A stretch of 64,000 nt of DNA from Hydractinia symbiolongicarpus (GCF_029227915.1 NC_079876.1:7318001-7382000), one strand, 5' to 3'. Numbered from the stretch's first letter, positions 10,981 to 25,778 are shown. Made by a program: numbers and translations. The notes: generated from the letters alone by a model not told the origin.

Positions 10981-12988
10981 TTTCAAAAATGTTTTCATTT
11001 TTGATGAGACGGTTAATGAAAGAAGTTTAATCGCCGGCAAACGAAAACCCGCGATTTCCCGTAAATCCCGGGCTTGGCCCGAATAGTCGAATGTATACAA
11101 AGAAAGTACCCTGTGAGTAAACTCATTTCCTGAACGATTTTTTAAATTATTTTTTCACCACTAAAACGCATGAGACTTGTAGTTTTCAAAAATGTTTTCA
11201 TTTTTGATGAGACGCTGAATAAAAGAAGTTTAATCACCGGCAAACGAAAACCCGCCATTTCCCGTAAACCCCGGACTCGGCCCGCATAGTCAAAACTATA
11301 CAAAGAAAGTACCCAGGGAGTAAACTCATTTCCCGAACGATTTTTTAAATTATTTTTTCACCACTAAAACGCATGAGACTTGTAGTTTTCAAAAATGTTT
11401 TCATTTTTGATGAGACGCTGAATAAAAAAAGTTTAATCGCCGGCAAACGAAAACCTGCGATTTCCCGTAAATCCCGGACTCGGCCCGTATAGTCAAAAGT
11501 ATACAAAGAAAGTACCCAGGAAGTAAACTCATTTCCCGAACGATTTTTTAAAATATTTTTTCACCACTAAAACGCATGAGACTTGTAGTTTTCAAAAATG
11601 TTTTCATTTTTGATGAGACGCTGAATAAAAGAAGTTTAATCGCAGGCAAACGAAAACATGCCATTTCCCGTAAATCCCGGACTCGGCCCGTATAGTAAAG
11701 AAAGTACCCGGGATGTAAACTCATTTCCCGAACGATTTTTTAAATTATTATTTCACCACTAAAACGCATGAGACTTGTTGTTTTCAAAAATGTTTTCATT
11801 TTTGATGAGACGCTGAATAAAAAAAGTATAATCGCCGGCAAACGAAAACCTGCGATATCCCGTAAATCCCGGACTCGGCCCGTATAGTCAAAAGTATACA
11901 AAGAAAGTACCCAGGGTGTAAACTCATTTCCCGAACGATTTTTTAAAATATTATTTCACCACTAAAGCCCATGAGACTTGTAGTTTTTAAAAATGTTTTT
12001 ATTTTTGATGAGACGCTGAATAAAAGTAGTTTAAACGCCGGCAAACGAAAACCCGCGATTTCCCGTAAATCCCGGACTCGGCCCGTATAGTCAAAAGTAT
12101 ACAAAGAAAGTACCCAGGGAGTAAACTCATTTCCCGAACGATTTTTTAAACTATTTTTTCAGCACTAAAACGCATGAGACTTGTAGTTTTCAAAAATGTT
12201 TTCATTTTTGATGAGACGCTGAATAAAAGAAGTTTAATCGCCGGCAAACGAAAACATGCCATTTCCCGTAAATCCCGGACTCGGCCCGTATAGTTAAGAA
12301 AGTACCCGGGATGTAAACTCATTTCCCGAACGATTTTTTAAATTATTATTTCACCACTAAAACCCATGAGACTTATAGTTTTTAAAAATGTTTTCATTTT
12401 TGATAAGACGCTGAATAAAAGAAGTTTAATCGCCGGCAAACGAAAACCCGCCATTTCCCGTAAACCCCGGACTCGGCCCGTATAGTCAAAAGTATACAAA
12501 GAAATTACCCAGGGAGTAAACTCATTTTCCAAACGATTTTTTAATTTTTTTTTTCACCACTACAACGCATGAGACTTGTAGTTTTTAAAAATGTTTTCAT
12601 TTTTGATGAGACGCTGAATAAAAGAAGTTTAATCGCCGGCGAACGAAAACCCGCCATTTCCCGTAAACCCCGGACTCGGCCCGTATAGTCAAAAGTATAC
12701 AAAGAAAGTACCCAGGGAGTAAACTCATTTTCCGAACGATTTTTTAAATTATTTTTTCACCACTACAACGCATGAGACTTGTAGTTTTCAAAAATGTTTT
12801 CATTTTTGATGAGACGCTGAATAAAAGAAGTTTAATCGCCCTCAAACGAAAATCCGCGATTTCCCGTAAATCCCGGACTCGGCCCGTATAGTCCAAAGAA
12901 TACAAAGAAAGTACCCAGGGAGTAAACTCATTTCCCGAACGATTTTTTAAAGTATTTTTTCACCACTAAAACGCATGAGACTTGTAGT
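10981..12988 (+). repeat. Higher-order unit H3b, 10 monomers, 2008 bp
   Basis: Second copy of the 10-mer, nearly identical to H3a. It ends with the tcgccctcaaacg monomer (about 12838) that also closes each of the large units to the right. From about 12989 the sequence leaves the H3 pattern (gctagagg instead of ggttaatg). Confidence 0.82.
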
Positions 12989-13020
12989 TTTCAAAAATGT
13001 TTTCATTTTTGATGAGACGC

Positions 13021-16000
13021 TAGAGGTTTAATCGCCGGCAAACGAAATCCCGCGATTTCCCGTAAATCCCGGGCTTGGCCCGTATAGTCGAATGTATACA
13101 AAGAAAGTACCCAGGGACTCATTTCCCGAACGATTTTTTAATTTTTTTTTTCACCACTAAAACGCATGATACTTGAAGTTTTTAAAAATGTTTTCATTTT
13201 TGATGAGACGGTTAATGAAAGAAGTTTAATCGCCGGCAAACGAAATCCCGCGATTTCCCGTAAATCCCGGGCTTGGCCCGTATAGTCGAATTTATACAAA
13301 GAAAGTACCCAGTGAGTAAACTCATTTCCCGAACGATTTTTTAATTTTTTTTCTTACCACTAAAACGCATGAGACTTGTAGTTTTCAAAAATGTTTTCAT
13401 TTTTGATGAGACGGTTAATGAAAGAAGTTTAATCGCCGGCAAACGAAAACCCGCGATTTCCCGTAAATGCCGGGCTTGGCCCGTATAGTCGAATGTATAC
13501 GAAGAAAGTACCCTGTGAGTAAACTCATTTCCCGAACGATTTTTTAAATTATTTTTTCACCACTAAAACGCATGAGACTTGTAGTTTTCAGAAATGTTTT
13601 CATTTTTGATGAGACGCTTAATGAAAGTGGTTTAATCGCCAGCAAAGGAAAACCCGCGATTTCCCGTAAATTCCTGGCTTGGCCCGTATAGTCGAATGTA
13701 TACAAAGAAAGTACCCTGTGAGTAAACTCATTTCCAAAACGATTTTTTAAATTATCTTTTCACCAATAAAACGCATGAGACTTGTAGTTTTTAAAAATGT
13801 TTTCATTTTTGATGAGACGCTGAATAAAAGAAGTTTAATCGCCGGCAAACGAAAACCCGCCATTTCCCGTAAACCCCGGACTCGGCCCGTATAGTCAAAA
13901 GTATACAAAGAAATTACCCAGGGAGTAAACTCATTTTCCGAACGATTTTTTAAATTATTTCTTCACCACTACAACGCATGAGACTTGTAGTTTTTAAAAA
14001 TGTTTTCATTTTTGATTTGACGCTGAATAAAAGAAGTTTAATCGCCGGCAAACGAAAACCCGCGATTTCCCGTAAATCCCTGGCTTGGCCCGTATAGTCG
14101 AATGTATACAAAGAAAGTACCCTGTGAGTAAACTCATTTCCAAAACGATTTTTTAAATTATCTTTTCACCAATAAAACGCATGAGACTTGTAGTTTTTAA
14201 AAATGTTTTCATTTTTGATGAGACGCTTAATGAAAGAGGTTTAATCGCCGGCAAACGAAATCCCGTGTTTTCTCGTAAATCCGGGGCTTGGCCCGTATAG
14301 TCGAATGTTTACAAGGAAAGTACCCAGGGAGTAAACTCATTTCCCGAACGATTTTTTAAATTTTTTTTTCACCACTAAAACGAATGAGACTTGTAGTTTT
14401 CAAAAATGAGTTCATTTTTGATGAGACGCTTATTAAAAGAGGTTTAATCGCCGGCAAACGAAATCCCGCGATTTCCCGTAAATCCCTGGCTTGGCCCGTA
14501 TAGTCGAATGTATACAAAGAAAGTACCCTGTGGGTAAACTCATTTCCAAAACGATTTTTTAAATTATTATTTCACCACTAAAACCCATGAGACTTATAGT
14601 TTTTAAAAATGTTTTCATTTTTGATAAGACGCTGAATAAAAGAAGTTTAATCGCCGGCAAACGAAAACCCGCGATTTCCCGTAAATCCCTGGCTTGGCCC
14701 GTATAGTCGAATGTATACAAAGAAAGTACCCTGTGAGTAAACTTATTTCCAAAACGATTTTTTAAATTATCTTTTCACCAATAAAACGCATGAGACTTGT
14801 AGTTTTTAAAAATGTTTTCATTTTTGATGAGACGCTTAATGAAAGAGGTTTAATCGCCGGCAAACGAAATCCCGCGTTTTACCGTAAATCCGGGGCTTGG
14901 CCCGTATAGTCGAATGTATACAAAGAAAGTACCCAGGAAGTAAACTCATTTCCCGAACGATTTTTTAAATTTTTTTTTCACCACTAAAACGAATGAGACT
15001 TGTAGTTTTCAAAAATGTTTTCATTTTTGATGAGATGCTTATTAAAACAGGTTTAATCGCCGGCAAACGAAATCCCGCGATTTCCCGTAAATCCCTGGCT
15101 TGGCCCGTATAGTCGAATGTATACAAAGAAAGTACTCTGTGGGTAAACTCATTTCCAAAACGATTTTTTAAATTATCTTTTCACCAATAAAACGAATGAG
15201 ACTTGTAGTTTATAAATATGTTTTCATTTTTGATGAGACGCTGAATAAAAGTATTTTAAACGCCGGCAAACGAAAACCCGCGATTTCCCGTAAATCCCGG
15301 ACTCGGCCCGTATAGTCAAAAGTATACAAAGAAAGTACCCAGGGAGTAAACTCATTTCCCGAACGATTTTTTAAATTATTATTTCACCACTAAAACCCAT
15401 GAGACTTATAGTTTTTAAAAATGTTTTCATTTTTGATAAGACGCTGAATAAAAGAAGTTTAATCGCCGGCATACGAAAACCCGCCATTTCCCGTAAACCC
15501 CGGACTCGGCCCGTATAGTCAAAAGTATACAAAGAAATTACCCAGGGAGTAAACTCATTTTCCGAACGATTTTTTAAATTATTTCTTCACCACTACAACG
15601 CATGAGACTTGTAGTTTTTAAAAATGTTTTCATTTTTGATGAGACGCTGAATAAAAGTAGTTTAATCGCCGGCAAACGAAAACCCGCCATTTCCCGTAAA
15701 CCCCGGACTCGGCCCGTATAGTCAAAGGTATGCAAAAAGAAATTACCCAGGGAGTAAACTCATTTTCCGAACGATTTTTTAAATTATTTCTTCACCACTA
15801 CAACGCATGAGACTTGTAGTTTTTAAAAATGTTTTCATTTTTGATGTGACGCTGAATAAAAGAAGTTTAATCGCCGGCAAACGAAAACCCGCGATTTCCC
15901 GTAAATCCCTGGCTTGGCCCGTATAGTCGAATGTATACAAAGAAAGTACCCTGTGAGTAAACTCATTTCCAAAACGATTTTTTAAATTATCTTTTCACCA

Positions 16001-17882
16001 ATAAAGCGCATGAGACTTGTAGTTTTTAAAAATGTTTTCATTTTTGATGAGACGCTTAATGAAAGAGGTTTAATCGCCGGCAAACGAAATCCCGTGTTTT
16101 CCCGTAAATCCGGGGCTTGGCCCGTATAGTCGAATGTATACAAGGAAAGTACCCAGGGAGTAAACTCATTTCCCGAACGATTTTTTAAATTTTTTTTTCA
16201 CCACTAAAACGAATGAGACTTGTAGTTTTCAAAAATGAGTTCATTTTTGATGAGACGCTTATTAAAAGAGGTTTAATCGCCGGCAAACGAAATCCCGCGA
16301 TTTCCCGTAAATCCCTGGCTTGGCCCGTATAGTCGAATGTATACAAAGAAAGTACCCTGTGGGTAAACTCATTTCCAAAACGATTTTTTAAATTATCTTT
16401 TCACCAATAAAACGCATGAGACTTGTAGTTTATAAATATGTTTTCAATTTTGATGAGACGCTAAATAAAAGTAGTTTAAACGCCGGCAAACGAAAACCCG
16501 CGATTTCCCGTAAATCCCGGACTCGGCCCGTATAGTCAAAAGTATACAAAGAAAGTACCCAGGGAGTAAACTCATTTCCCGAACGATTTTTTAAATTATT
16601 ATTTCACCACTAAAACCCATGAGACTTATAGTTTTTAAAAATGTTTTCATTTTTGATAAGACGCTGAATAAAAGAAGTTTAATCGCCGGCAAACGAAAAC
16701 CCGCGATTTCCCGTAAATCCCTGGCTTGGCCCGTATAGTCGAATGTATACAAAGAAAGTACCCTGTGAGTAAACTCATTTCCCGAACGATTTTTTAAATT
16801 TTTTTTTCACCACTAAAACGAATGAGACTTGTAGTTTTCAAAAATGTTTTCATTTTTGATGAGATGCTTATTAAAACAGGTTTAATCGCCGGCAAACGAA
16901 ATCCCGCGATTTCCCGTAAATCCCTGGCTTGGCCCGTATAGTCGAATGTATACAAAGAAAGTACCCTGTGGGTAAACTCATTTCCAAAACGATTTTTTAA
17001 ATTATCTTTTCACCAATAAAACGCATGAGACTTGTAGTTTATAAATATGTTTTCATTTTTGATGAGACGCTGAATAAAAGTATTTTAAACGCCGGCAAAC
17101 GAAAACCCGCGATTTCCCGTAAATCCCGGACTCGGCCCGTATAGTCAAAAGTATACAAAGAAAGTACCCAGGGAGTAAACTCATTTCCCGAACGATTTTT
17201 TAAATTATTATTTCACCACTAAAACCCATGAGACTTATAGTTTTTAAAAATGTTTTCATTTTTGATAAGACGCTGAATAAAAGAAGTTTAATCGCCGGCA
17301 TACGAAAACCCGCCATTTCCCGTAAACCCCGGACTCGGCCCGTATAGTCAAAAGTATACAAAGAAATTACCCAGGGAGTAAACTCATTTTCCAAACGATT
17401 TTTTAAATTTTTTTTTCACCACTACAACGCATGAGACTTGTAGTTTTTAAAAATGTTTTCATTTTTGATGAGACGCTGAATAAAAGAAGTTTAATCGCCG
17501 GCGAACGAAAACCCGCCATTTCCCGTAAACCCCGGACTCGGCCCGTATAGTCAAAAGTATACAAAGAAAGTACCCAGGGAGTAAACTCATTTTCCGAACG
17601 ATTTTTTAAATTATTTTTTCACCACTACAACGCATGAGACTTGTAGTTTTCAAAAATGTTTTCATTTTTGATGAGACGCTGAATAAAAGAAGTTTAATCG
17701 CCCTCAAACGAAAATCCGCGATTTCCCGTAAATCCCGGACTCGGCCCGTATAGTCCAAAGAATACAAAGAAGGTACCCAGGGAGTAAACTCATTTCCCCA
17801 TCCAGTTTTTAAAGTATTTTTTCACCACTAAAACGCATGAGACTTGTAGTTTTCAAAAAGGTTTTCATTTTTGATGAGACGC
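13021..17882 (+). repeat. Large higher-order unit H4-1, 24 monomers, 4862 bp
   Basis: Unit measured from tagagg at 13021 to the next at 17883. Module order: tagagg; gatacttgaag; ggttaatg copy preceded by cttaccac; ttcagaaatg (13589) with gccagcaaagg; a run of type B copies with ttatcttttcaccaataaaacg; caaaaatgagttc copies at 14401 and 16230; an aaggtatgcaaaaag copy at 15729; gtattttaaac copies; and finally tcgccctcaaacg (about 17702). The order recurs in the next four units, which differ mainly in how many middle monomers are present. Confidence 0.85.
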
Positions 17883-20800
17883 TAGAGGTTTAATCGCCGG
17901 CAAACGAAATCCCGCGATTTCCCGTAAATCGCGGGCTTGGCCCGTATAGTCGAATGTATACAAAGAAAGTACCCAGGGACTCATTTCCCGAACGATTTTT
18001 TAATTTTTTTTTTCACCACTAAAACGCATGATACTTGAAGTTTTCAAAAATGTTTTCATTTTTGATGAGACGGTTAATGAAAGAAGTTTAATCGCCGGCA
18101 AACGAAATCCCGCGATTTCCCGTAAATCCCGGGCTTGGCCCGTATAGTCGAATGTATACAAAGAAAGTACCCAGTGAGTAAACTCATTTCCCGAACGATT
18201 TTTTAATTTTTTTTCTTACCACTAAAACGCATGAGACTTGTAGTTTTCAAAAATGTTTTCATTTTTGATGAGACGGTTAATGAAAGAAGTTTAATCGCCG
18301 GCAAACGAAAACCCGCGATTTCCCGTAAATCCCGGGCTTGGCCCGTATAGTCGAATGTATACAAAGAAAGTACCCTGTGAGTAAACTCATTTCCCGAACG
18401 ATTTTTTAAATTATTTTTTCACCACTAAAACGCATGAGACTTGTAGTTTTCAGAAATGTTTTCATTTTTGATGAGACGCTTAATGAAAGTGGTTTAATCG
18501 CCAGCAAAGGAAAACCCGCGATTTCCCGTAAATTCCTGGCTTGGCCCGTATAGTCGAATGTATACAAAGAAAGTACCCTGTGAGTAAACTCATTTCCAAA
18601 ACGATTTTTTAAATTATCTTTTCACCAATAAAACGCATGAGACTTGTAGTTTTTAAAAATGTTTTCATTTTTGATGAAACGCTGAATAAAAGAAGTTTAA
18701 TCGCCGGCAAACGAAAACCCGCCATTTCCCGTAAACCCCGGACTCGGCCCGTATAGTCAAAAGTATACAAAGAAATTACCCAGGGAGTAAACTCATTTTC
18801 CGAACGATTTTTTAAATTTTTTTTTCACCACTAAAACGAATGAGACTTGTAGTTTTCAAAAATGAGTTCATTTTTGATGAGACGCTTATTAAAAGAGGTT
18901 TAATCGCCGGCAAACGAAATCCCGCGATGTCCCGTAAATCCCTGGCTTGGCCCGTATAGTCGAATGTATACAAAGAAAGTACCCTGTGGGTAAACTCATT
19001 TCCAAAACGATTTTTTAAATTATTATTTCACCACTAAAACCCATGAGACTTATAGTTTTTAAAAATGTTTTCATTTTTGATAAGACGCTGAATAAAAGAA
19101 GTTTAATCGCCGGCAAACGAAAACCCGCGATTTCCCGTAAATCCCTGGCTTGGCCCGTATAGTCGAATGTATACAAAGAAAGTACCCTGTGAGTAAACTT
19201 ATTTCCAAAACGATTTTTTAAATTATCTTTTCACCAATAAAACGCATGAGACTTGTAGTTTTTAAAAATGTTTTCATTTTTGATGAGACGCTTAATGAAA
19301 GAGGTTTAATCGCCGGCAAACGAAATCCCGCGTTTTCCCGTAAATCCGGGGCTTGGCCCGTATAGTCGAATGTATACAAAGAAAGTACCCAGGAAGTAAA
19401 CTCATTTCCCGAACGATTTTTTAAATTTTTTTTTCACCACTAAAACGAATGAGACTTGTAGTTTTCAAAAATGTTTTCATTTTTGATGAGATGCTTATTA
19501 AAACAGGTTTAATCGCCGGCAAACGAAATCCCGCGATTTCCCGTAAATCCCTGGCTTGGCCCGTATAGTCGAATGTATACAAAGAAAGTACTCTGTGGGT
19601 AAACTCATTTCCAAAACGATTTTTTAAATTATCTTTTCACCAATAAAACGAATGAGACTTGTAGTTTATAAATATGTTTTCATTTTTGATGAGACGCTGA
19701 ATAAAAGTATTTTAAACGCCGGCAAACGAAAACCCGCGATTTCCCGTAAATCCCGGACTCGGCCCGTATAGTCAAAAGTATACAAAGAAAGTACCCAGGG
19801 AGTAAACTCATTTCCCGAACGATTTTTTAAATTATTATTTCACCACTAAAACCCATGAGACTTATAGTTTTTAAAAATGTTTTCATTTTTGATAAGACGC
19901 TGAATAAAAGAAGTTTAATCGCCGGCATACGAAAACCCGCCATTTCCCGTAAACCCCGGACTCGGCCCGTATAGTCAAAAGTATACAAAGAAATTACCCA
20001 GGGAGTAAACTCATTTTCCGAACGATTTTTTAAATTATTTCTTCACCACTACAACGCATGAGACTTGTAGTTTTTAAAAATGTTTTCATTTTTGATGAGA
20101 CGCTGAATAAAAGTAGTTTAATCGCCGGCAAACGAAAACCCGCCATTTCCCGTAAACCCCGGACTCGGCCCGTATAGTCAAAGGTATGCAAAAAGAAATT
20201 ACCCAGGGAGTAAACTCATTTTCCGAACGATTTTTTAAATTATTTCTTCACCACTACAACGCATGAGACTTGTAGTTTTTAAAAATGTTTTCATTTTTGA
20301 TGTGACGCTGAATAAAAGAAGTTTAATCGCCGGCAAACGAAAACCCGCGATTTCCCGTAAATCCCTGGCTTGGCCCGTATAGTCGAATGTATACAAAGAA
20401 AGTACCCTGTGAGTAAACTCATTTCCAAAACGATTTTTTAAATTATCTTTTCACCAATAAAGCGCATGAGACTTGTAGTTTTTAAAAATGTTTTCATTTT
20501 TGATGAGACGCTTAATGAAAGAGGTTTAATCGCCGGCAAACGAAATCCCGTGTTTTCCCGTAAATCCGGGGCTTGGCCCGTATAGTCGAATGTATACAAG
20601 GAAAGTACCCAGGGAGTAAACTCATTTCCCGAACGATTTTTTAAATTTTTTTTTCACCACTAAAACGAATGAGACTTGTAGTTTTCAAAAATGAGTTCAT
20701 TTTTGATGAGACGCTTATTAAAAGAGGTTTAATCGCCGGCAAACGAAATCCCGCGATTTCCCGTAAATCCCTGGCTTGGCCCGTATAGTCGAATGTATAC

Positions 20801-22338
20801 AAAGAAAGTACCCTGTGGGTAAACTCATTTCCAAAACGATTTTTTAAATTATCTTTTCACCAATAAAACGCATGAGACTTGTAGTTTATAAATATGTTTT
20901 CAATTTTGATGAGACGCTAAATAAAAGTAGTTTAAACGCCGGCAAACGAAAACCCGCGATTTCCCGTAAATCCCGGACTCGGCCCGTATAGTCAAAAGTA
21001 TACAAAGAAAGTACCCAGGGAGTAAACTCATTTCCCGAACGATTTTTTAAATTATTATTTCACCACTAAAACCCATGAGACTTATAGTTTTTAAAAATGT
21101 TTTCATTTTTGATAAGACGCTGAATAAAAGAAGTTTAATCGCCGGCAAACGAAAACCCGCGATTTCCCGTAAATCCCTGGCTTGGCCCGTATAGTCGAAT
21201 GTATACAAAGAAAGTACCCTGTGAGTAAACTCATTTCCCGAACGATTTTTTAAATTTTTTTTTCACCACTAAAACGAATGAGACTTGTAGTTTTCAAAAA
21301 TGTTTTCATTTTTGATGAGATGCTTATTAAAACAGGTTTAATCGCCGGCAAACGAAATCCCGCGATTTCCCGTAAATCCCTGGCTTGGCCCGTATAGTCG
21401 AATGTATACAAAGAAAGTACCCTGTGGGTAAACTCATTTCCAAAACGATTTTTTAAATTATCTTTTCACCAATAAAACGCATGAGACTTGTAGTTTATAA
21501 ATATGTTTTCATTTTTGATGAGACGCTGAATAAAAGTATTTTAAACGCCGGCAAACGAAAACCCGCGATTTCCCGTAAATCCCGGACTCGGCCCGTATAG
21601 TCAAAAGTATACAAAGAAAGTACCCAGGGAGTAAACTCATTTCCCGAACGATTTTTTAAATTATTATTTCACCACTAAAACCCATGAGACTTATAGTTTT
21701 TAAAAATGTTTTCATTTTTGATAAGACGCTGAATAAAAGAAGTTTAATCGCCGGCATACGAAAACCCGCCATTTCCCGTAAACCCCGGACTCAGCCCGTA
21801 TAGTCAAAAGTATACAAAGAAATTACCCAGGGAGTAAACTCATTTTCCAAACGATTTTTTAAATTTTTTTTTCACCACTACAACGCATGAGACTTGTAGT
21901 TTTTAAAAATGTTTTCATTTTTGATGAGACGCTGAATAAAAGAAGTTTAATCGCCGGCGAACGAAAACCCGCCATTTCCCGTAAACCCCGGACTCGGCCC
22001 GTATAGTCAAAAGTATACAAAGAAAGTACCCAGGGAGTAAACTCATTTTCCGAACGATTTTTTAAATTATTTTTTCACCACTACAACGCATGAGACTTGT
22101 AGTTTTCAAAAATGTTTTCATTTTTGATGAGACGCTGAATAAAAGAAGTTTAATCGCCCTCAAACGAAAATCCGCGATTTCCCGTAAATCCCGGACTCGG
22201 CCCGTATAGTCCAAAGAATACAAAGAAGGTACCCAGGGAGTAAACTCATTTCCCCATCCAGTTTTTAAAGTATTTTTTCACCACTAAAACGCATGAGACT
22301 TGTAGTTTTCAAAAAGGTTTTCATTTTTGATGAGACGC
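17883..22338 (+). repeat. Large higher-order unit H4-2, 22 monomers, 4456 bp
   Basis: Matches H4-1 at spacing 4862 up to about 18818 and at 4456 thereafter (caaaaatgagttc at 14401 and 18857, and at 16230 and 20686; aaggtatgc at 15729 and 20185). Exactly two monomers (406 bp) of H4-1, about 13963-14368, are therefore absent. The exchange point is confined to the common stretch cgaacgattttttaaatt at about 18802-18819. The aligned remainder is nearly identical. Confidence 0.87.
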
Positions 22339-25300
22339 TAGAGGTTTAATCGCCGGCAAACGAAATCCCGCGATTTCCCGTAAATCGCGGGCTTGGCCCG
22401 TATAGTCGAATGTATACAAAGAAAGTACCCAGGGACTCATTTCCCGAACGATTTTTTAATTTTTTTTTTCACCACTAAAACGCATGATACTTGAAGTTTT
22501 CAAAAATGTTTTCATTTTTGATGAGACGGTTAATGAAAGAAGTTTAATCGCCGGCAAACGAAATCCCGCGATTTCCCGTAAATCCCGGGCTTGGCCCGTA
22601 TAGTCGAATGTATACAAAGAAAGTACCCAGTGAGTAAACTCATTTCCCGAACGATTTTTTAATTTTTTTTCTTACCACTAAAACGCATGAGACTTGTAGT
22701 TTTCAAAAATGTTTTCATTTTTGATGAGACGGTTAATGAAAGAAGTTTAATCGCCGGCAAACGAAAACCCGCGATTTCCCGTAAATCCCGGGCTTGGCCC
22801 GTATAGTCGAATGTATACAAAGAAAGTACCCTGTGAGTAAACTCATTTCCCGAACGATTTTTTAAATTATTTTTTCACCACTAAAACGCATGAGACTTGT
22901 AGTTTTCAGAAATGTTTTCATTTTTGATGAGACGCTTAATGAAAGTGGTTTAATCGCCAGCAAAGGAAAACCCGCGATTTCCCGTAAATTCCTGGCTTGG
23001 CCCGTATAGTCGAATGTATACAAAGAAAGTACCCTGTGAGTAAACTCATTTCCAAAACGATTTTTTAAATTATCTTTTCACCAATAAAACGCATGAGACT
23101 TGTAGTTTTTAAAAATGTTTTCATTTTTGATGAAACGCTGAATAAAAGAAGTTTAATCGCCGGCAAACGAAAACCCGCCATTTCCCGTAAACCCCGGACT
23201 CGGCCCGTATAGTCAAAAGTATACAAAGAAATTACCCAGGGAGTAAACTCATTTTCCGAACGATTTTTTAAATTATTTCTTCACCACTACAACGCATGAG
23301 ACTTGTAGTTTTTAAAAATGTTTTCATTTTTGATGAGACGCTGAATAAAAGTAGTTTAATCGCCGGCAAACAAAAACCCGCCATTTCCCGTAAACCCCGG
23401 ACTCGGCCCGTATAGTCAAAAGTATGCAAAAAGAAATTACCCAGGGAGTAAACTCATTTTCCGAACGATTTTTTAAATTATTTCTTCACCACTACAACGC
23501 ATGAGACTTGTAGTTTTTAAAAATGTTTTCATTTTTGATGTGACGCTGAATAAAAGAAGTTTAATCGCCGGCAAACGAAAACCCGCGATTTCCCGTAAAT
23601 CCCTGGCTTGGCCCGTATAGTCGAATGTATACAAAGAAAGTACCCTGTGAGTAAACTCATTTCCAAAACGATTTTTTAAATTATCTTTTCACCAATAAAA
23701 CGCATGAGACTTGTAGTTTTTAAAAATGTTTTCATATTTGATGAGACGCTTAATGAAAGAGGTTTAATCGCCGGCAAACGAAATCCCGTGTTTTCCCGTA
23801 AATCCGGGGCTTGGCCCGTATAGTCGAATGTATACAAGGAAAGTACCCAGGGAGTAAACTCATTTCCCGAACGATTTTTTAAATTTTTTTTTCACCACTA
23901 AAACGAATGAGACTTGTAGTTTTCAAAAATGTTTTCATTTTTGATGAGACGCTTATTAAAAGAGGTTTAATCGCCGGCAAACGAAATCCCGCGATTTCCC
24001 GTAAATCCCTGGCTTGGCCCGTATAGTCGAATGTATACAAAGAAAGTACCCTGTGGGTAAACTCATTTCCAAAACGATTTTTTAAATTATCTTTTCACCA
24101 ATAAAACGCATGAGACTTGTAGTTTATAAATATGTTTTCATTTTTGATGAGACGCTGAATAAAAGTAGTTTAAACGCCGGCAAACGAAAACCCGCGATTT
24201 CCCGTAAATCCCGGACTCGGCCCGTATAGTCAAAAGTATACAAAGAAAGTACCCAGGGAGTAAACTCATTTCCCGAACGATTTTTTAAATTATTATTTCA
24301 CCACTAAAACCCATGAGACTTATAGTTTTTAAAAATGTTTTCATTTTTGATAAGACGCTGAATAAAAGAAGTTTAATCGCCGGCAAACGAAAACCCGCGA
24401 TTTCCCGTAAATCCCTGGCTTGGCCCGTATAGTCGAATGTATACAAAGAAAGTACCCTGTGAGTAAACTTATTTCCAAAACGATTTTTTAAATTATCTTT
24501 TCACCAATAAAACGCATGAGACTTGTAGTTTTTAAAAATATTTTCATTTTTGATGAGACGCTTAATGAAAGAGGTTTAATCGCCGGCAAACGAAATCCCG
24601 CGTTTTCCCGTAAATCCGGGGCTTGGCCCGTATAGTCGAATGTATACAAAGAAAGTACCCAGGGAGTAAACTCATTTCCCGAACGATTTTTTAAATTTTT
24701 TTTTCACCACTAAAACGAATGAGACTTGTAGTTTTCAAAAATGTTTTCATTTTTGATGAGATGCTTATTAAAAGAGGTTTAATCGCCGGCAAACGAAATC
24801 CCGCGATTTCCCGTAAATCCCTGGCTTGGCCCGTATAGTCGAATGTATACAAAAAAGTACCCTGTGGGTAAACTCATTTCCAAAACGATTTTTTAAATTA
24901 TCTTTTCACCAATAAAACGCATGAGACTTGTAGTTTATAAATATGTTTTCATTTTTGATGAGACGCTGAATAAAAGTATTTTAAACGCCGGCAAACGAAA
25001 ACCCGCGATTTCCCGTAAATCCCGGACTCGGCCCGTATAGTCAAAAGTATACAAAGAAAGTACCCAGGGAGTAAACTCATTTCCCGAACGATTTTTTAAA
25101 TTATTATTTCACCACTTAAACCCATGAGACTTATAGTTTTTAAAAATGTTTTCATTTTTGATAAGACGCTGAATAAAAGAAGTTTAATCGCCGGCAAACG
25201 AAAACCCGCCATTTCCCGTAAACCCCGGACTCGGCCCGTATAGTCAAAAGTATACAAAGAAATTACCCAGGGAGTAAACTCATTTTCCAAACGATTTTTT

Positions 25301-25778
25301 AAATTTTTTTTTCACCACTACAACGCATGAGACTTGTAGTTTTTAAAAATGTTTTCATTTTTGATGAGACGCTGAATAAAAGAAGTTTAATCGCCGGCGA
25401 ACGAAAACCCGCCATTTCCCGTAAACCCCGGACTCGGCCCGTATAGTCAAAAGTATACAAAGAAAGTACCCAGGGAGTAAACTCATTTTCCGAACGATTT
25501 TTTAAATTATTTTTTCACCACTACAACGCATGAGACCTGTAGTTTTCAAAAATGTTTTCATTTTTGATGAGACGCTGAATAAAAGAAGTTTAATCGCCCT
25601 CAATCGAAAATCCGCAATTTCCCGTAAATCCCGGACTCGGCCCGTATAGTCCAAAGAATACAAAGAAGGTACCCAGGGAGTAAACTCATTTTCCGATCGA
25701 TTTTTATAAATTATTCTTCACCACTACAACGCATGAGACTTGTAGTTTTCAAAAATGTTTTCATTTTTGATGAGACGC
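22339..25778 (+). repeat. Large higher-order unit H4-3, 17 monomers, 3440 bp
   Basis: Starts like H4-2 (4456 bp spacing: tagagg 17883 and 22339, ttcagaaatg 18451 and 22907, catttccccatcca 17801-type flank before the unit). At about 23270 it jumps to the part of the unit equivalent to about 20034 (tatgcaaaaag at 20185 and 23423, spacing 3238). It thus lacks about six monomers of the middle section. It closes with the ccctcaa marker, here ccctcaatcg (about 25596). Confidence 0.83.
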
